From the NCBI GenBank assembly GCA_022826585.1, contig JAJDUR010000032.1:1-64000 (forward strand): a stretch of 64,000 nucleotides of DNA, in the 5' to 3' direction. Positions within the stretch are counted from its first letter, which is position 1. Each line of letters begins with the position of its first letter. Positions 7,899 through 16,877 of this stretch are shown in pieces. Source of the stretch: Dehalococcoidia bacterium. GTDB lineage: Bacteria; Chloroflexota; Dehalococcoidia; Tepidiformales; Tepidiformaceae. The notes under the pieces are model-generated. The model did no database searches. It had not been told where the DNA came from and was given only the letters and a program-made list of their open reading frames with translations. Position numbers and translations under genes: made by a program.

Positions 7899-8693
7899 CT
7901 ACCAGGCGGTCCAGCCGCCGTCGACGAGAATGGTCTGGCCCGTCACGAAGTTGCTGGCGTCGCCGGCGAGAAAGATGACGGCGCCCGCCAGCTCATGGGG
8001 CTGGCCCCAGCGGCCCATGGGCGTGCGGTCCTCGATGAAGGCCTTGCGCTCGGGGTCCTCGTAGAGGGGGCGGGTGAGGTCAGTCTCGAAGTAGGTGGGG
8101 GCGAGGCCGTTGACCTGCACGTTGGCCTCGGCCCACTCGATAGCCAGCACCTTCGTGAGCTGGTCGATGGCGCCTTTCGAGGAGGCGTAGGCAGCCTGGT
8201 TGGGGAGGGCGACGCTCCCAAGGATGCTGGAGACGTTGATGAGCTTGCCGGACCCCTGCGCGACGAAGTGGGCCCCAGCGGCGCGGGCGCCGTTGTAGTA
8301 GCCCTTGAGGTTGACCTGGAGGACGGAGTCGAACTCGTCGGGGGTCAACTCGAGCGCAGGCTTGCGGACATTCGTGCCGGCGTTGTTCACGAGGACGTCG
8401 AGACGCCCCAGTCCATCGACGGCGGCGGCCACCATCGCCTCGCACGCTTCCGGGGAGGTGACGTCGGTGGGGACGGCGACGGCGCGACGGCCGAGGGCCT
8501 CTATCTCTTCCACGAGGCTGTCGAGTTCGGAGGTTGTGCGGCTGGCGAGGACAAGGTCGGCGCCGGCGGCAGCCAGGGCGAGAGCCATCGTGCGGCCCAG
8601 GCCCCGCCCGGCGCCCGTCATGATGGCGACGCGGCCGGTGAGGTCGAAGAGCTGCGTCCCCCGCAGCTCGGGGCGTTCGTCGTTGGCGCTCAT
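7899..8693 (-). CDS. Short-chain dehydrogenase/reductase (gluconate-5-dehydrogenase/FabG-like)
   Basis: 264 residues, classical SDR. The cofactor loop is TGAGRGLG (about 26-33), NNAG appears as LVNNAGTN, the active-site Ser is in INVSSILGS, and YASSK holds the catalytic Tyr and Lys. The C-terminal segment FVTGQTILVDGGWTAW is typical. The ASR after the second strand suggests NADP(H) preference. ATG 8693 overlaps the permease stop (ATGA), so it is translationally coupled to an ABC exporter, an unusual partner. Substrate unknown. Confidence 0.88.
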   Translation of the reverse strand: MSANDERPELRGTQLFDLTGRVAIMTGAGRGLGRTMALALAAAGADLVLASRTTSELDSLVEEIEALGRRAVAVPTDVTSPEACEAMVAAAVDGLGRLDVLVNNAGTNVRKPALELTPDEFDSVLQVNLKGYYNGARAAGAHFVAQGSGKLINVSSILGSVALPNQAAYASSKGAIDQLTKVLAIEWAEANVQVNGLAPTYFETDLTRPLYEDPERKAFIEDRTPMGRWGQPHELAGAVIFLAGDASNFVTGQTILVDGGWTAW

Positions 8694-11600
8694 TCGTAGC
8701 GGAGCGCGTCGGCCACGGCGACGCGGGAGGCGGTCTGCGCGGGGAACCAGGTCATGATCATCGAAGCTCCGAAAGCGATTCCGCAGATGACGATAAGTTG
8801 GAGCCAGGGGACGATGAAGGTACTCCCCTCCGAGGCCTCGCCGATCCCGCCACTGGAGAAGAGCACCCAGGAGAGGGAAACGCCAAGCGCGGCGCCCATG
8901 ACGATGCCCGAGAGGGCAACGAAGCCGGACTCGAAGATGAAGCTGAGCGCGACCATGGAGCGCTGGTAGCCAATCGCGCGCAGCATGCCGATCTGCTGGC
9001 GGCGCTCGACGACAGCGCGGAAGGCGATCACGCCGAGGGCGGCGATGCCGATGATGAGGCCGAGCCCCATGAAGCCCTGGAAGAGCAGGAGGAAGCCCTG
9101 CGAGGCCGCGCGCTGGTCGTCCAGCAACTTCTGGAAGGACTCGGCCGAGGCCTGGGGCAGGCTGGATTCGATGGACTTGGCGAAAGCGTCCTGGTCGATG
9201 CCGTCTTGCGTCTTGATGACGAAGCGCTGGGAGTCGGAGTCGGGGAAGGCGGCGACGACGGTGTCCCGCTGCACGATGATGCCGTTCCAGAAGATGCCGC
9301 CGGGATCGTCCACCTGCCCGATGACGGTGACGACCGTATTGAGGTCGGTGCCGGGGGCGTGGAGACGAAGGTCGAACGGCTGGAATCCTTCCTCGACCAG
9401 GAGCGGATCGAGCTGCAGGAAGTCGAAGTCGGAGAAAGGGTCAGTCTCGTCGGTGAGATCCGCCGGGATGACGGCGAGGCTCGGATCGGCAGCCACCGCC
9501 CTCCAGACCTCCTCGTCGCTTCCGTAGCCGGCAGCGCGACGCCTGAGCTCGAACTCGGCGTGCTCGAAGAAGGCGGCGTCCGCACCCATCACGGTATAGG
9601 TGCCCACTACGCCGGGGATGGAGTGGTCCTCCGCTTCAAGGAATATCTCCGTCTCTCCCGCCCAGGCGATGCGCTGCTCGCTGACCGCGACGATGGGGGA
9701 GGTGTCGACTCCCTGGGCTTCCAGCTCGGCCACGAGGTCGTCGGTGCGGTTGTTGCTGTTGACGAAGACGATGGTGTCGAAGCCGCCCTTGGCGTCATCG
9801 GAGAGGAAGATATTGTCGAAGTTGTCGTTCACCGTGGAGAACATGACGAGGGAGAAGGTGATGAGGCCGATCATCATGATCGTCATGCCGGTGCGCATGC
9901 GGGCGGTGAGGGGGTAGGCGACGGCCGTCTTGACGGCGGGCACGATGCGCCCGAGCCGGGCCCCGAGGGTGGCCACGGGCGGGAGCAGGATGTCGGCGTT
10001 GTAGACGATGAGGAACGTTCCACAGGCGACCATGACGATGCCGCTGAGGAAGAAGAGCTCGGGACCGCCCTCGAGATCGCCGATGACGAAGTCGAAGACG
10101 CCGGCGGGCGAGGCGTACCAGAAGCCCAGGAGCAACAGCGCCACGATGGTGAACGAGGCTCGCTCGGCCGCGCGGAAGTAGCGGAGCGTGAACACGGCCC
10201 AGGCAAACACCAGGGACACGCCGGCGGCAAAGAAGAAGTAGCTCTCGGAGGAGAAGGCCCACTCCACGAAGAGGGCAGCCAGGGCCAGTCCGACCACACC
10301 GTAGCCCGCGCCCCAGGCGATGGGGCGGTCGCGGTCCTGCGAGGCGACCAGGAACAGGCCAATGGGCGGGATCAGGATGCCCAGGACGATGAGCCAGAAT
10401 CCGACCCGGGGATCCCGGTCACGCATCATGCGGACGACCAGCATCGCCACCAGGTAGAAGGGGATCAGGGGGACCAGGGCGAGCGGCCAGAGCGGGACCC
10501 CCTGTCCGGCGATGCGTTCGCGTGCGGGCGCGCCGAAGTTGTGGCGCCGCAGCAGGTAGACGTAGGGGCCGATGAGCCCCAGGACGAGCGCAATGGTGAA
10601 GAGGCCGGCGAAGTCGGGGAGGCGGTAGAGGGCGAAGGCGCTCACGGCGATAGCGCCACCGGCGACGGCGGCGTTCAGCACGGCCCGGGCGTAGCCGCGC
10701 CACGTCGCCGCCTCGGGGTTGGTCACGACCGGCTCAGGCAGGTCGCGGATGGCGGCGACGATGTTGAGGCGGCTGGCGCGGATGGCGGCGAGGAAGATCA
10801 CGATGAAGGTCGAGATGACGCCGAGGCAGAAGGCAACGACGAGACTGCGGGGTGTCAGCGCGGTGCGGAGCTCGAGACCGAACCCCTCCGCCGCGACGTT
10901 GTTGATAAGCGCGACCATCCCGAAGGTCACGAAGACGCCTGCGATGAGGCCCACGACTGCGGCGCCGAGGTCGTACCCCATGCCCTCGGCGAGGAAGGAC
11001 TCGACGAGGTGCCGGCGCTTGGCGCCAACGGCGCGGGCCATGCCCATCTCCGGCTTCCGCTCGGCGGCAAGCATGATGAAGATGAGGGAGATGAGGAGGA
11101 TGCCGGCGGCGATGGAGAAGAGTCCGAAGATGATAAAGACGGTGGTGAAGACGCTGCCGACCAGCTTCGCAATCTCGATCGCGTCCTTCTTGAGCGGCAC
11201 GACCTCGTAGGGGGTGCCGTCGATGACCTCGTTGAGCTTCTCCTCGACGACGTCGGAGCGGTCGAGACCCTCGCGAACCCCGCCGGCGTTGGTCACGACG
11301 ACCGCGTAGGCAATGTCGTCACGGCCAATGAGGCCGGCGAGGAAGTCGAAGCTGACGGCGCCGCCCGGGAACTCGGCGGCGCCCACGTTGAACGTGCCGC
11401 TGAGGAAACTGTTGGGAGCGATGGCGACGACCTCGACCTCGACGGGGAACCCTTCGAGGAAGAGGAGAAGGGTGTGGCCAACCTCGGCGTCCACCTCGCC
11501 GGCCAGATCCTCATTGAGCACGATCTGGTTTCCGGAGAGCGCAACCGCGTTCCCATCGAGGTCGCGCAGGGAGCCGAAGGGCTCCGCCTCGGCGGTGTCG

Positions 11601-12076
11601 TAGGCCACGATGGTTGCAGCCGATTCGTTCAGCTGCGTGGCCGTGTTCACGACCGGCAGGGTCTCCAGCAGGATGGAGAGGAAGCCGTCGATGTCGGGGT
11701 CGCCGGCGAACCGCTCCTCCCAGGCAGCGACATCTTCCAGGGGAATGACGCGCTCGTCTTCGGGGCGCGGGCTGCCCTCCTCGTCCCAGACGATGAGCAT
11801 GTCGGTCTCGCCGGTGAGGTCGTAGATGTCGTCGGTGACGGTGGTGGAAACGGTATCGCCCGTGCCAAAGGCGGCGGTCATGATGACCGTGGCGAGCATC
11901 AGGCCGAAGACGATGAGGGCGGTCTGGGCGCGGCGGCGGGGGATGTTGCGGAGGCCAGTCTTGAACATGACGGGGTTGCGGAGGGCGACCCAGGCAAGCA
12001 GCGCGAAGATGGCGACCGTGATGAGGATCACGATCACCGCGATCAGGTTCATGGAGACGCCGAAAATCTCTTCCAT
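8690..12076 (-). CDS. Large FtsX/MacB-type ABC transporter permease
   Basis: 1128 residues. An N-terminal helix and MacB-type periplasmic region (residues about 1-260) precede a first FtsX core with three helices (about 310-440: VFTTVFIIFGLFSIAAGILL). A middle block of about ten hydrophobic segments follows (about 470-720), then a second extracytoplasmic domain, and a C-terminal FtsX core ending SMIMTWFPAQTASRVAVADALRYE. Fusing two FtsX units in one chain means one protein could pair with an ATPase dimer. Such exporters move lipoproteins, peptides or lipids, or transmit mechanical signals. ATG 12076 follows the ATPase stop by 9 nt; ATG 12052 (MNLIAV) is an alternative. Confidence 0.85.
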   Translation of the reverse strand: MEEIFGVSMNLIAVIVILITVAIFALLAWVALRNPVMFKTGLRNIPRRRAQTALIVFGLMLATVIMTAAFGTGDTVSTTVTDDIYDLTGETDMLIVWDEEGSPRPEDERVIPLEDVAAWEERFAGDPDIDGFLSILLETLPVVNTATQLNESAATIVAYDTAEAEPFGSLRDLDGNAVALSGNQIVLNEDLAGEVDAEVGHTLLLFLEGFPVEVEVVAIAPNSFLSGTFNVGAAEFPGGAVSFDFLAGLIGRDDIAYAVVVTNAGGVREGLDRSDVVEEKLNEVIDGTPYEVVPLKKDAIEIAKLVGSVFTTVFIIFGLFSIAAGILLISLIFIMLAAERKPEMGMARAVGAKRRHLVESFLAEGMGYDLGAAVVGLIAGVFVTFGMVALINNVAAEGFGLELRTALTPRSLVVAFCLGVISTFIVIFLAAIRASRLNIVAAIRDLPEPVVTNPEAATWRGYARAVLNAAVAGGAIAVSAFALYRLPDFAGLFTIALVLGLIGPYVYLLRRHNFGAPARERIAGQGVPLWPLALVPLIPFYLVAMLVVRMMRDRDPRVGFWLIVLGILIPPIGLFLVASQDRDRPIAWGAGYGVVGLALAALFVEWAFSSESYFFFAAGVSLVFAWAVFTLRYFRAAERASFTIVALLLLGFWYASPAGVFDFVIGDLEGGPELFFLSGIVMVACGTFLIVYNADILLPPVATLGARLGRIVPAVKTAVAYPLTARMRTGMTIMMIGLITFSLVMFSTVNDNFDNIFLSDDAKGGFDTIVFVNSNNRTDDLVAELEAQGVDTSPIVAVSEQRIAWAGETEIFLEAEDHSIPGVVGTYTVMGADAAFFEHAEFELRRRAAGYGSDEEVWRAVAADPSLAVIPADLTDETDPFSDFDFLQLDPLLVEEGFQPFDLRLHAPGTDLNTVVTVIGQVDDPGGIFWNGIIVQRDTVVAAFPDSDSQRFVIKTQDGIDQDAFAKSIESSLPQASAESFQKLLDDQRAASQGFLLLFQGFMGLGLIIGIAALGVIAFRAVVERRQQIGMLRAIGYQRSMVALSFIFESGFVALSGIVMGAALGVSLSWVLFSSGGIGEASEGSTFIVPWLQLIVICGIAFGASMIMTWFPAQTASRVAVADALRYE

Positions 12077-12085
12077 CGGCGGGGT

Positions 12086-12817
12086 CTAGGCGGGAGCCCC
12101 GGCCAGCGGGCGGTTCGATTCCTCCCGCTCGATCAGGCCGTCGGCCATGTAGATGGTGCGGTGGCAGCGGGCGGCGACCTCGGGAGCGTGCGTGACGATG
12201 ACCTGGGTCTGGTCGGCGTTCGCGTTCAGCTCGACGAGGAGGTCCATGATGCCGCCAGCGGTCTGGGAGTCGAGGGCGCCGGTGGGCTCGTCGGCCCAGA
12301 CGATAGCGGGGTTGTTGACGACGGCGCGGGCAACGGTCACGCGCTGGCGCTGGCCTCCCGAGAGCTGCGCGGGGCGGTGGCCGGCGTACTGCCTGAGCTC
12401 AACCCGCTCGAGGGCGGCGAGGGCGAGTTCGCGGGCCTCGCCGGGCCTGGTGCCGGAGACGATGAGGGGAAGCTCGACGTTCTCGACGGCGGAGAGGACG
12501 GGCAGCAGGTTGTAGGTCTGGAAGACGAAGCCCATGCCCTGGGCGCGAAACTCCGTCTTCTCGTTGTCGGCCATCCGCGAGATGTCCGAGCCGTTGATGA
12601 GGACCAGGCCGTCATCGAAGGTGTCGAGGCCGGAGAGGCAGTTGAGGAGGGTGGTCTTGCCGCAGCCGGAGGGCCCCATGACGGCGACCATCTCGCCGCG
12701 GGGTACCTGCAGGTCCACTCCCCGCAACGCCTGAACCTGGACTTCGCCGGTGTCGTAGGTCTTGGTGACGCCGCGGGCCTCGATGACGAGGTCGGCAGCA
12801 CTCCCTGCAGCAGTCAT
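12086..12817 (-). CDS. ABC transporter ATPase, MacB/LolD family
   Basis: 243 residues with all nucleotide-binding motifs: Walker [10 protein letters not shown] (about 49), Q-loop [18 protein letters not shown], signature LSGGQRQRV and Walker [13 protein letters not shown]. The insertion [10 protein letters not shown] and lack of a long C-terminal domain place it in the MacB/LolD group, which works with FtsX-type permeases such as the next gene. It is the first gene of an operon ATPase-permease-SDR. A 9-bp stem-loop lies just upstream in the leader. Confidence 0.92.
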   Translation of the reverse strand: MTAAGSAADLVIEARGVTKTYDTGEVQVQALRGVDLQVPRGEMVAVMGPSGCGKTTLLNCLSGLDTFDDGLVLINGSDISRMADNEKTEFRAQGMGFVFQTYNLLPVLSAVENVELPLIVSGTRPGEARELALAALERVELRQYAGHRPAQLSGGQRQRVTVARAVVNNPAIVWADEPTGALDSQTAGGIMDLLVELNANADQTQVIVTHAPEVAARCHRTIYMADGLIEREESNRPLAGAPA

Positions 12818-12824
12818 GGCATCT

Positions 12825-12845
12825 CCCGCGAGCGGCGCTCGCGGG
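12825..12845 (-). other. Stem-loop in the 5' leader of the ABC operon
   Basis: CCCGCGAGC-GGC-GCTCGCGGG, a perfect 9-bp stem with a 3-nt loop, 8 nt from the ATPase start codon. It would overlap the ribosome landing zone, so it could damp translation. No U-tract follows. Confidence 0.4.
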
Positions 12846-12949
12846 CGCCACTATCGAGCGTGGCCCACTCATGTCACTCAGGCAAGTTGGCGCCTCCCGG
12901 AGGGGTGCGCGCAGGACCGGCGACACGCACAATGTGATCAGGAGCCGAC

Positions 12950-13102
12950 ATGAGCGACAGCGAACAGGGCGAAATCGAGGTGGCGCCGGCGCACACGGAC
13001 GTGCGGGCGGAGTACAGCCGGGCCGACCTGGCCCTCGTTCTCGGGCTGGGTGCGGTGGCCATCATCGCGGGCACGGTCCTCGGCCTCGTTTTCACCACCT
13101 AG
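12950..13102 (+). CDS. Small single-helix membrane protein (50 residues)
   Basis: Too short for the ORF track. It reads MSDSEQGEIEVAPAHTDV, then one hydrophobic helix DLALVLGLGAVAIIAGTVLGLV and ends FTT. A good Shine-Dalgarno AGGAG lies 5 nt before the ATG, and third positions are GC-rich. The N-terminus is acidic and the helix near the C-terminus, so it would be tail-anchored or have its N-terminus in the cytosol. It lies divergent from the ABC operon. Function unknown. Confidence 0.6.
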   Translation: MSDSEQGEIEVAPAHTDVRAEYSRADLALVLGLGAVAIIAGTVLGLVFTT

Positions 13103-13159
13103 GCGAAACGTCCCCCTCCGCTTCACGTAAGGGCACGGTCGAAAGCCCTTGCGGGAGGG

Positions 13160-13165
13160 TATGAT
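13160..13165 (+). promoter_or_regulatory. -10 box (TATGAT) for the DUF402 gene, leaderless type
   Basis: TATGAT, then 6 nt (cgacgc), then ATG 13172, with no Shine-Dalgarno between. This is one of the clearest leaderless arrangements in the window. Confidence 0.55.
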
Positions 13166-13171
13166 CGACGC

Positions 13172-13666
13172 ATGAACGGCGCTCCCATCGCCCAGGGCGA
13201 CCCCCTGCTGCTGCGCGTCACCAAGTACAACGGTGAGGCGCACTGGATCCAGCACCTGCGCGTGGTCTCGTACGACGGGTCACTGCTGCAGGCGCACTCC
13301 GCCGCGGGGAGTCCCATCTTCACGAGCCGGGGCGAGTTCCGTTCCCGCTACGACAGCTACGCGCACTTCTGGCGGGACCGCTGGTACAACGTCTTCCGCC
13401 TGGCCGAACCGGGCGAGGAGACGGCGCTCTGGTACTGCAACATCACCACGCCGCCGGAGTTCGACGACGGCGAGATCCGGTACATCGACCTGGACCTGGA
13501 CGTGACGGTGCGCGCGGGCGGAACGATCGAGCTGCTCGACGTGGACGAGTTCGAGGAGCACCGGCTGGAGTACGGCTACCCTCCCGACGTGGTGGAGCGG
13601 GCGCAGGCGGCGGCGGGCGAGCTCTCGACGCTGGCGCAGCGCCAGCAGTTCCCCTTCGACCTGTAG
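13172..13666 (+). CDS. DUF402-family protein (nucleoside-diphosphatase/FomD-like fold)
   Basis: 164 residues. The DUF402 signature is visible in SRGEFRSRYDSYAHFWRD, NVFRLAEPGEETALWYCNI and the strongly acidic DGEIRYIDLDLDVTV followed by DVDEFEEHRLEYGYP. Family members with known activity (Ntdp, FomD) are metal-dependent phosphohydrolases acting on nucleoside diphosphates or CMP-linked intermediates, using these aspartates and glutamates. The substrate here is unknown. It stands upstream of argS by 43 nt and may be cotranscribed. Confidence 0.75.
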   Translation: MNGAPIAQGDPLLLRVTKYNGEAHWIQHLRVVSYDGSLLQAHSAAGSPIFTSRGEFRSRYDSYAHFWRDRWYNVFRLAEPGEETALWYCNITTPPEFDDGEIRYIDLDLDVTVRAGGTIELLDVDEFEEHRLEYGYPPDVVERAQAAAGELSTLAQRQQFPFDL

Positions 13667-13709
13667 GAGGCCTCTCCCCCGGTTGGGCGAGAGGCGATAC
13701 GCTTTGGCG

Positions 13710-15425
13710 GTGACTGACACAACGACGCTTCGCGATCGGGTGGGCGCGCTTGTGGCGGAGGCCGCCGGGGCAGCCATCCGGGCGGGCAGCCTGCCGGACG
13801 TCGCCCTCCCGGACGAGCTTGTCGAGCGACCCCGGGACGCATCGCACGGCGACTACGCCAGCTCCCTGCCGCTGCGGCTCGCGCGCTCCGCGATGATGCC
13901 GCCCCTGGCCATCGCGGAGGCGATCGCAGAGCACCTGCCCGCCGGCGACGTGGTCGACGAGCCACGGATCGCGCCTCCCGGCTTCATCAACCTGAGTTTG
14001 GCCGAGCACTTCGTGCAGGGCGAGATCGACCGCATTATCGAGCGGGGGCCCGCCTTTGCGGACGGCGCGCTGGGACAGGGGAAGCGCGTGCAGGTCGAGT
14101 TCGTCTCGGCGAATCCGACCGGGCCGCTGCACGTGGGGAACGGTCGCGGCGCGGCGATCGGCGACACGCTCGCGTCGGCCCTGGCGGCGGCCGGGTACGA
14201 GGTCGAGCGCGAATATTATGTGAACGACGCGGGCACGCAGACGGACGTGTTCGCGGAGACGCTGTACGCGCGCTACCAGCAGCAACACGGGCGCGACGTC
14301 TCCATTCCGGACGGCGGGTACCCGGGCGAGTACATGGTCGACCTGGCCACGCAGATGCGGGAACGCGAGGGCGATCGCTTCCTCGCGGAGCCGGGCGAAG
14401 GGCCGCCGCCGGGAGTGCGGGAGATGGGCATCGAGCTCATCGTCGAGCACATCCGGGGCACACTGACGGCGTTCGGGACCACCTACGACCGCTGGTTCAG
14501 CGAGCGGTCGCTCTACGAGCCATCGGCGAACGGCTCGGCCTCGGCCTACGACGAGGCCATCACGATCCTGCGCGAGAACGGCCACCTGGCCGAACGCGAA
14601 GGGGCGCTCTGGCTCACCTCCAGCGACCTCGGCGAGGACAAGGACAACGTGGTCGTGCGCTCCGACGGGCGGCCGACCTACTTCGCCAGCGACATCGCCT
14701 ACCACTACGACAAGTTCCTGCGGAGGGACTTCGAACTCGTGATCAACGTCTGGGGAGCGGACCACCACGGGCACGTCTCCAGGCTGGAGGTCGGCACCGA
14801 GGCGGTCACGGGGAAGGGCGAGGCGCTGCACCTGCTCCTCTACCAGCTCGTGACGCTGAAGCGGGGGGACGAGATCGTGCGGCTCTCGAAGCGGGGCGGC
14901 GAGATCATCACGCTCGACGAGCTCGTCGAGGAGGTGGGGCCGGACGCCGCACGCTTCTTCTTCCTGCTGCGGGCGCCCAGCTCGCAGATGGAGTTCGACC
15001 TCGACCTGGCGGTGAAGCAGTCGAACGAGAACCCCGTGTACTACATCCAGTACGCGCACGCGCGGCTGGCGAGCATCCTCGACCGCGCCGCCACCGAGTG
15101 GCACACGCCGGAGGGCGGCGACGTCGCCCTGCTGACGGCGCCCCATGAGCTTGCGCTCGTGCGCGAGATGCTGCGGCTGGCGGAGGTCATCGAGCTGGTC
15201 GCGACGACTTACGAGCCCCAACACCTGGCCCACTACGGCATGGAGCTGGCGACCTCGTTCCACGCCTTCAACGACGCCTTCCGGCAGCAGGGCGACCCCA
15301 ACCTGAAGGTGATCACGGACGACGCCGCGCTGACGGCGGCGCGGCTGCGGCTGGTGCAGGCGGCGAAGATCGCGCTGGGGCGCGTGCTCGACCTGATGGG
15401 GATGACCGCTCCAGAGCGGATGTAG
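13710..15425 (+). CDS. argS: Arginyl-tRNA synthetase
   Basis: About 571 residues, class I synthetase. The N-terminal Add1-type tRNA-binding domain (ASHGDYASSLPLRLARS) comes first, then the HIGH-type motif SANPTGPLHVGNGRGAA and the KMSKS-type loop RLSKRGGEIITLDELV. A DALR anticodon-binding C-terminus ends LGRVLDLMGMTAPERM. Start choice is uncertain: the track uses TTG 13683; I prefer GTG 13710 (TDTTTLRDRV), with TTG 13704 also possible. It charges tRNA-Arg; a tRNA-Arg(CCG) gene lies at 35.1 kb. It is convergent with the DUF429 gene. Confidence 0.96.
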   Translation: MTDTTTLRDRVGALVAEAAGAAIRAGSLPDVALPDELVERPRDASHGDYASSLPLRLARSAMMPPLAIAEAIAEHLPAGDVVDEPRIAPPGFINLSLAEHFVQGEIDRIIERGPAFADGALGQGKRVQVEFVSANPTGPLHVGNGRGAAIGDTLASALAAAGYEVEREYYVNDAGTQTDVFAETLYARYQQQHGRDVSIPDGGYPGEYMVDLATQMREREGDRFLAEPGEGPPPGVREMGIELIVEHIRGTLTAFGTTYDRWFSERSLYEPSANGSASAYDEAITILRENGHLAEREGALWLTSSDLGEDKDNVVVRSDGRPTYFASDIAYHYDKFLRRDFELVINVWGADHHGHVSRLEVGTEAVTGKGEALHLLLYQLVTLKRGDEIVRLSKRGGEIITLDELVEEVGPDAARFFFLLRAPSSQMEFDLDLAVKQSNENPVYYIQYAHARLASILDRAATEWHTPEGGDVALLTAPHELALVREMLRLAEVIELVATTYEPQHLAHYGMELATSFHAFNDAFRQQGDPNLKVITDDAALTAARLRLVQAAKIALGRVLDLMGMTAPERM

Positions 15426-15439
15426 CAGAAGCGGCGGGG

Positions 15440-16189
15440 CTACGTCTCGCGGGGCGCGACGATGTAGCCGTTCAGGTCGCCGATGGTCTCCCAGCGGTCA
15501 GGCTCCCTCCAGAGCAGCCAGGCGGCGAGCGCGCAGGTGAGGCCATCGAGGGTGTCGTCGAGGCGCTTCAGGCTCGCGCCCCTCGCGTTCGCCGCCGTCG
15601 ACGGAGCAAGGGCCTGCTCGACTTGGGGGTGGGCGAGGACCCGTGGGGCTTCCTGTTCGAGCAGGGTTTGCAGGTGGCCCTGGTAGCACCGCATGACCTC
15701 GCGCCGGAAGGCGGCGCTGCGTCCACCCTTCGGCTTGTAGGGGAGGCGCTCGGCGAGGCCGAAGAGGCGCACGTGAACGGTGTGGGGGAAGACCTCGACG
15801 GCGACCCGCACGTTCCGGTCGCCATCGAGGAGGGACTGCGGGTCGAGCGTGAAACCACGGGCTTCGAGCGCTTCGCCAAGGTCGATGCCTGCGGTGTAGC
15901 CCTTGCGGACGGCGTAGTGCGCCTGGTGTGGCGAGGCCTTGTAGCGACCGAAGCGTCGGGCGATCTCGCGTTCGGCCCAGCGCTCCGGGGTGTAGAGGAG
16001 GGGCGCGTCGATCGTCGCGACGAGCGGGCGTTCGACGGCCGCCAGCTCGTCGGCGAGCCGCTCGGTGTCGCAGACAGCAGCCTCAAGCCGGGTGCAGCGC
16101 ACGTCGTCACGGGTCTCGCCCTCAAGCCAGCAGATGCCGCTCTCGCGGTGGGAGGTCCAAGCGAGGTCGAGGCCGATGAAGGTGGGCAT
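15440..16189 (-). CDS. DUF429-family protein (RNase H-like fold, predicted nuclease)
   Basis: 249 residues starting MPTFIGLDLAWTSHRESG. DUF429 proteins show a first-strand GxDxAW motif (GLDLAW), a middle ATIDAPL and VAVEVFPH, and a late conserved aspartate, here in LDDTLDGLTCALAAW. These acidic residues fit an RNase H-like metal site, but no activity is established for the family. The start is ATG 16189, preceded by a TAGGGT box 8 nt upstream and no Shine-Dalgarno. Confidence 0.78.
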   Translation of the reverse strand: MPTFIGLDLAWTSHRESGICWLEGETRDDVRCTRLEAAVCDTERLADELAAVERPLVATIDAPLLYTPERWAEREIARRFGRYKASPHQAHYAVRKGYTAGIDLGEALEARGFTLDPQSLLDGDRNVRVAVEVFPHTVHVRLFGLAERLPYKPKGGRSAAFRREVMRCYQGHLQTLLEQEAPRVLAHPQVEQALAPSTAANARGASLKRLDDTLDGLTCALAAWLLWREPDRWETIGDLNGYIVAPRET

Positions 16190-16197
16190 GGCGGGTC

Positions 16198-16203
16198 ACC
16201 CTA
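16198..16203 (-). promoter_or_regulatory. -10 box (TAGGGT) for the DUF429 gene, leaderless type
   Basis: TAGGGT on the minus strand, 8 nt before ATG 16189. No Shine-Dalgarno is present between the box and the start. Confidence 0.38.
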
Positions 16204-16247
16204 GCACCGGGGGCGGGAGGGTGGCACGATCGCGCGCCGGAGGGGCG

Positions 16248-16877
16248 ATGGCGGAGTTGATCGAGGCACTCTCGGGCAGGCGCGCGCGGCGCGCCTTCGA
16301 CGCGCGCGAAGTGCCGGCGGAGGCGCAGGAGCTGCTGTGGCGAGCGGTGTCGGTGGCGCCGAGCCACGGCAACGTGCAATCGGTACGGTTGCTCGTGGCG
16401 GAGTCCGAACCCGTGCGGGCCGGACTCGTGGCGGCGCTCTCAGAAGGGAACCGAAACTGGGCGCCCGCTGCGCCGCTGCTCGTGGCGCTGGCGTCGATGC
16501 CCACGCACGAGCACGCCGAGTCGTACGGCGAGGAGCGTGCCCTCTGGTCCTTCCACGCGGGAATCGCCGCCGGGAACCTGATGGCGCAGGCGACGGCGCT
16601 GGGTCTCGTCGCGCACCCGATGGCCGGGTTCAACGAGGAGGCGGTCCGGCGCGCGTTCGGCGCGCCGGGCGAGCTCCGCGTGCTCGTCGTATTCGCGATC
16701 GGATTCCCCGGAGCGGTGGAGTCGCTGCCGGAGGACCTGCAGCGGCGTGAGGTCCGTGAGCAGCGGCGTCTGCCGCTCGAGCGGCTGGTGGCCACCGACT
16801 CGTGGGGGGAGCAGAACGCCCAGCCGGCACGCGATCCCTCGCGGTCCCGCCGGGAGGGTGGCAAGCTAGAACGCTGA
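16248..16877 (+). CDS. Nitroreductase-family flavoprotein
   Basis: 209 residues from ATG 16248 (MAELIEALSGRRARRAF), with GGAGG close upstream. The nitroreductase fold is shown by RRARRAFDAREV (FMN phosphate contacts), APSHGNVQSVRLLV and the helix FHAGIAAGNLMAQATALGLVAHPMAGFNEEAV. The family uses FMN and NAD(P)H to reduce nitro groups, quinones or unsaturated rings. The tail after the core (WGEQNAQPARDPSRSRREGG) is low-complexity and probably disordered. Its TGA overlaps the ATG of the DUF885 gene (TGATG). Confidence 0.85.
   Translation: MAELIEALSGRRARRAFDAREVPAEAQELLWRAVSVAPSHGNVQSVRLLVAESEPVRAGLVAALSEGNRNWAPAAPLLVALASMPTHEHAESYGEERALWSFHAGIAAGNLMAQATALGLVAHPMAGFNEEAVRRAFGAPGELRVLVVFAIGFPGAVESLPEDLQRREVREQRRLPLERLVATDSWGEQNAQPARDPSRSRREGGKLER

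Noticed and set aside
8798-12937. 1379-residue plus-strand ORF opposite the ABC operon
   Set aside because: Composition is dominated by Glu, Gly, Asp and Ala with no motifs; it is the antisense shadow of a GC-rich coding frame. The minus-strand products have full family motifs.
13443-15263. 606-residue minus-strand ORF opposite argS
   Set aside because: Antisense shadow; argS motifs are intact on the plus strand.
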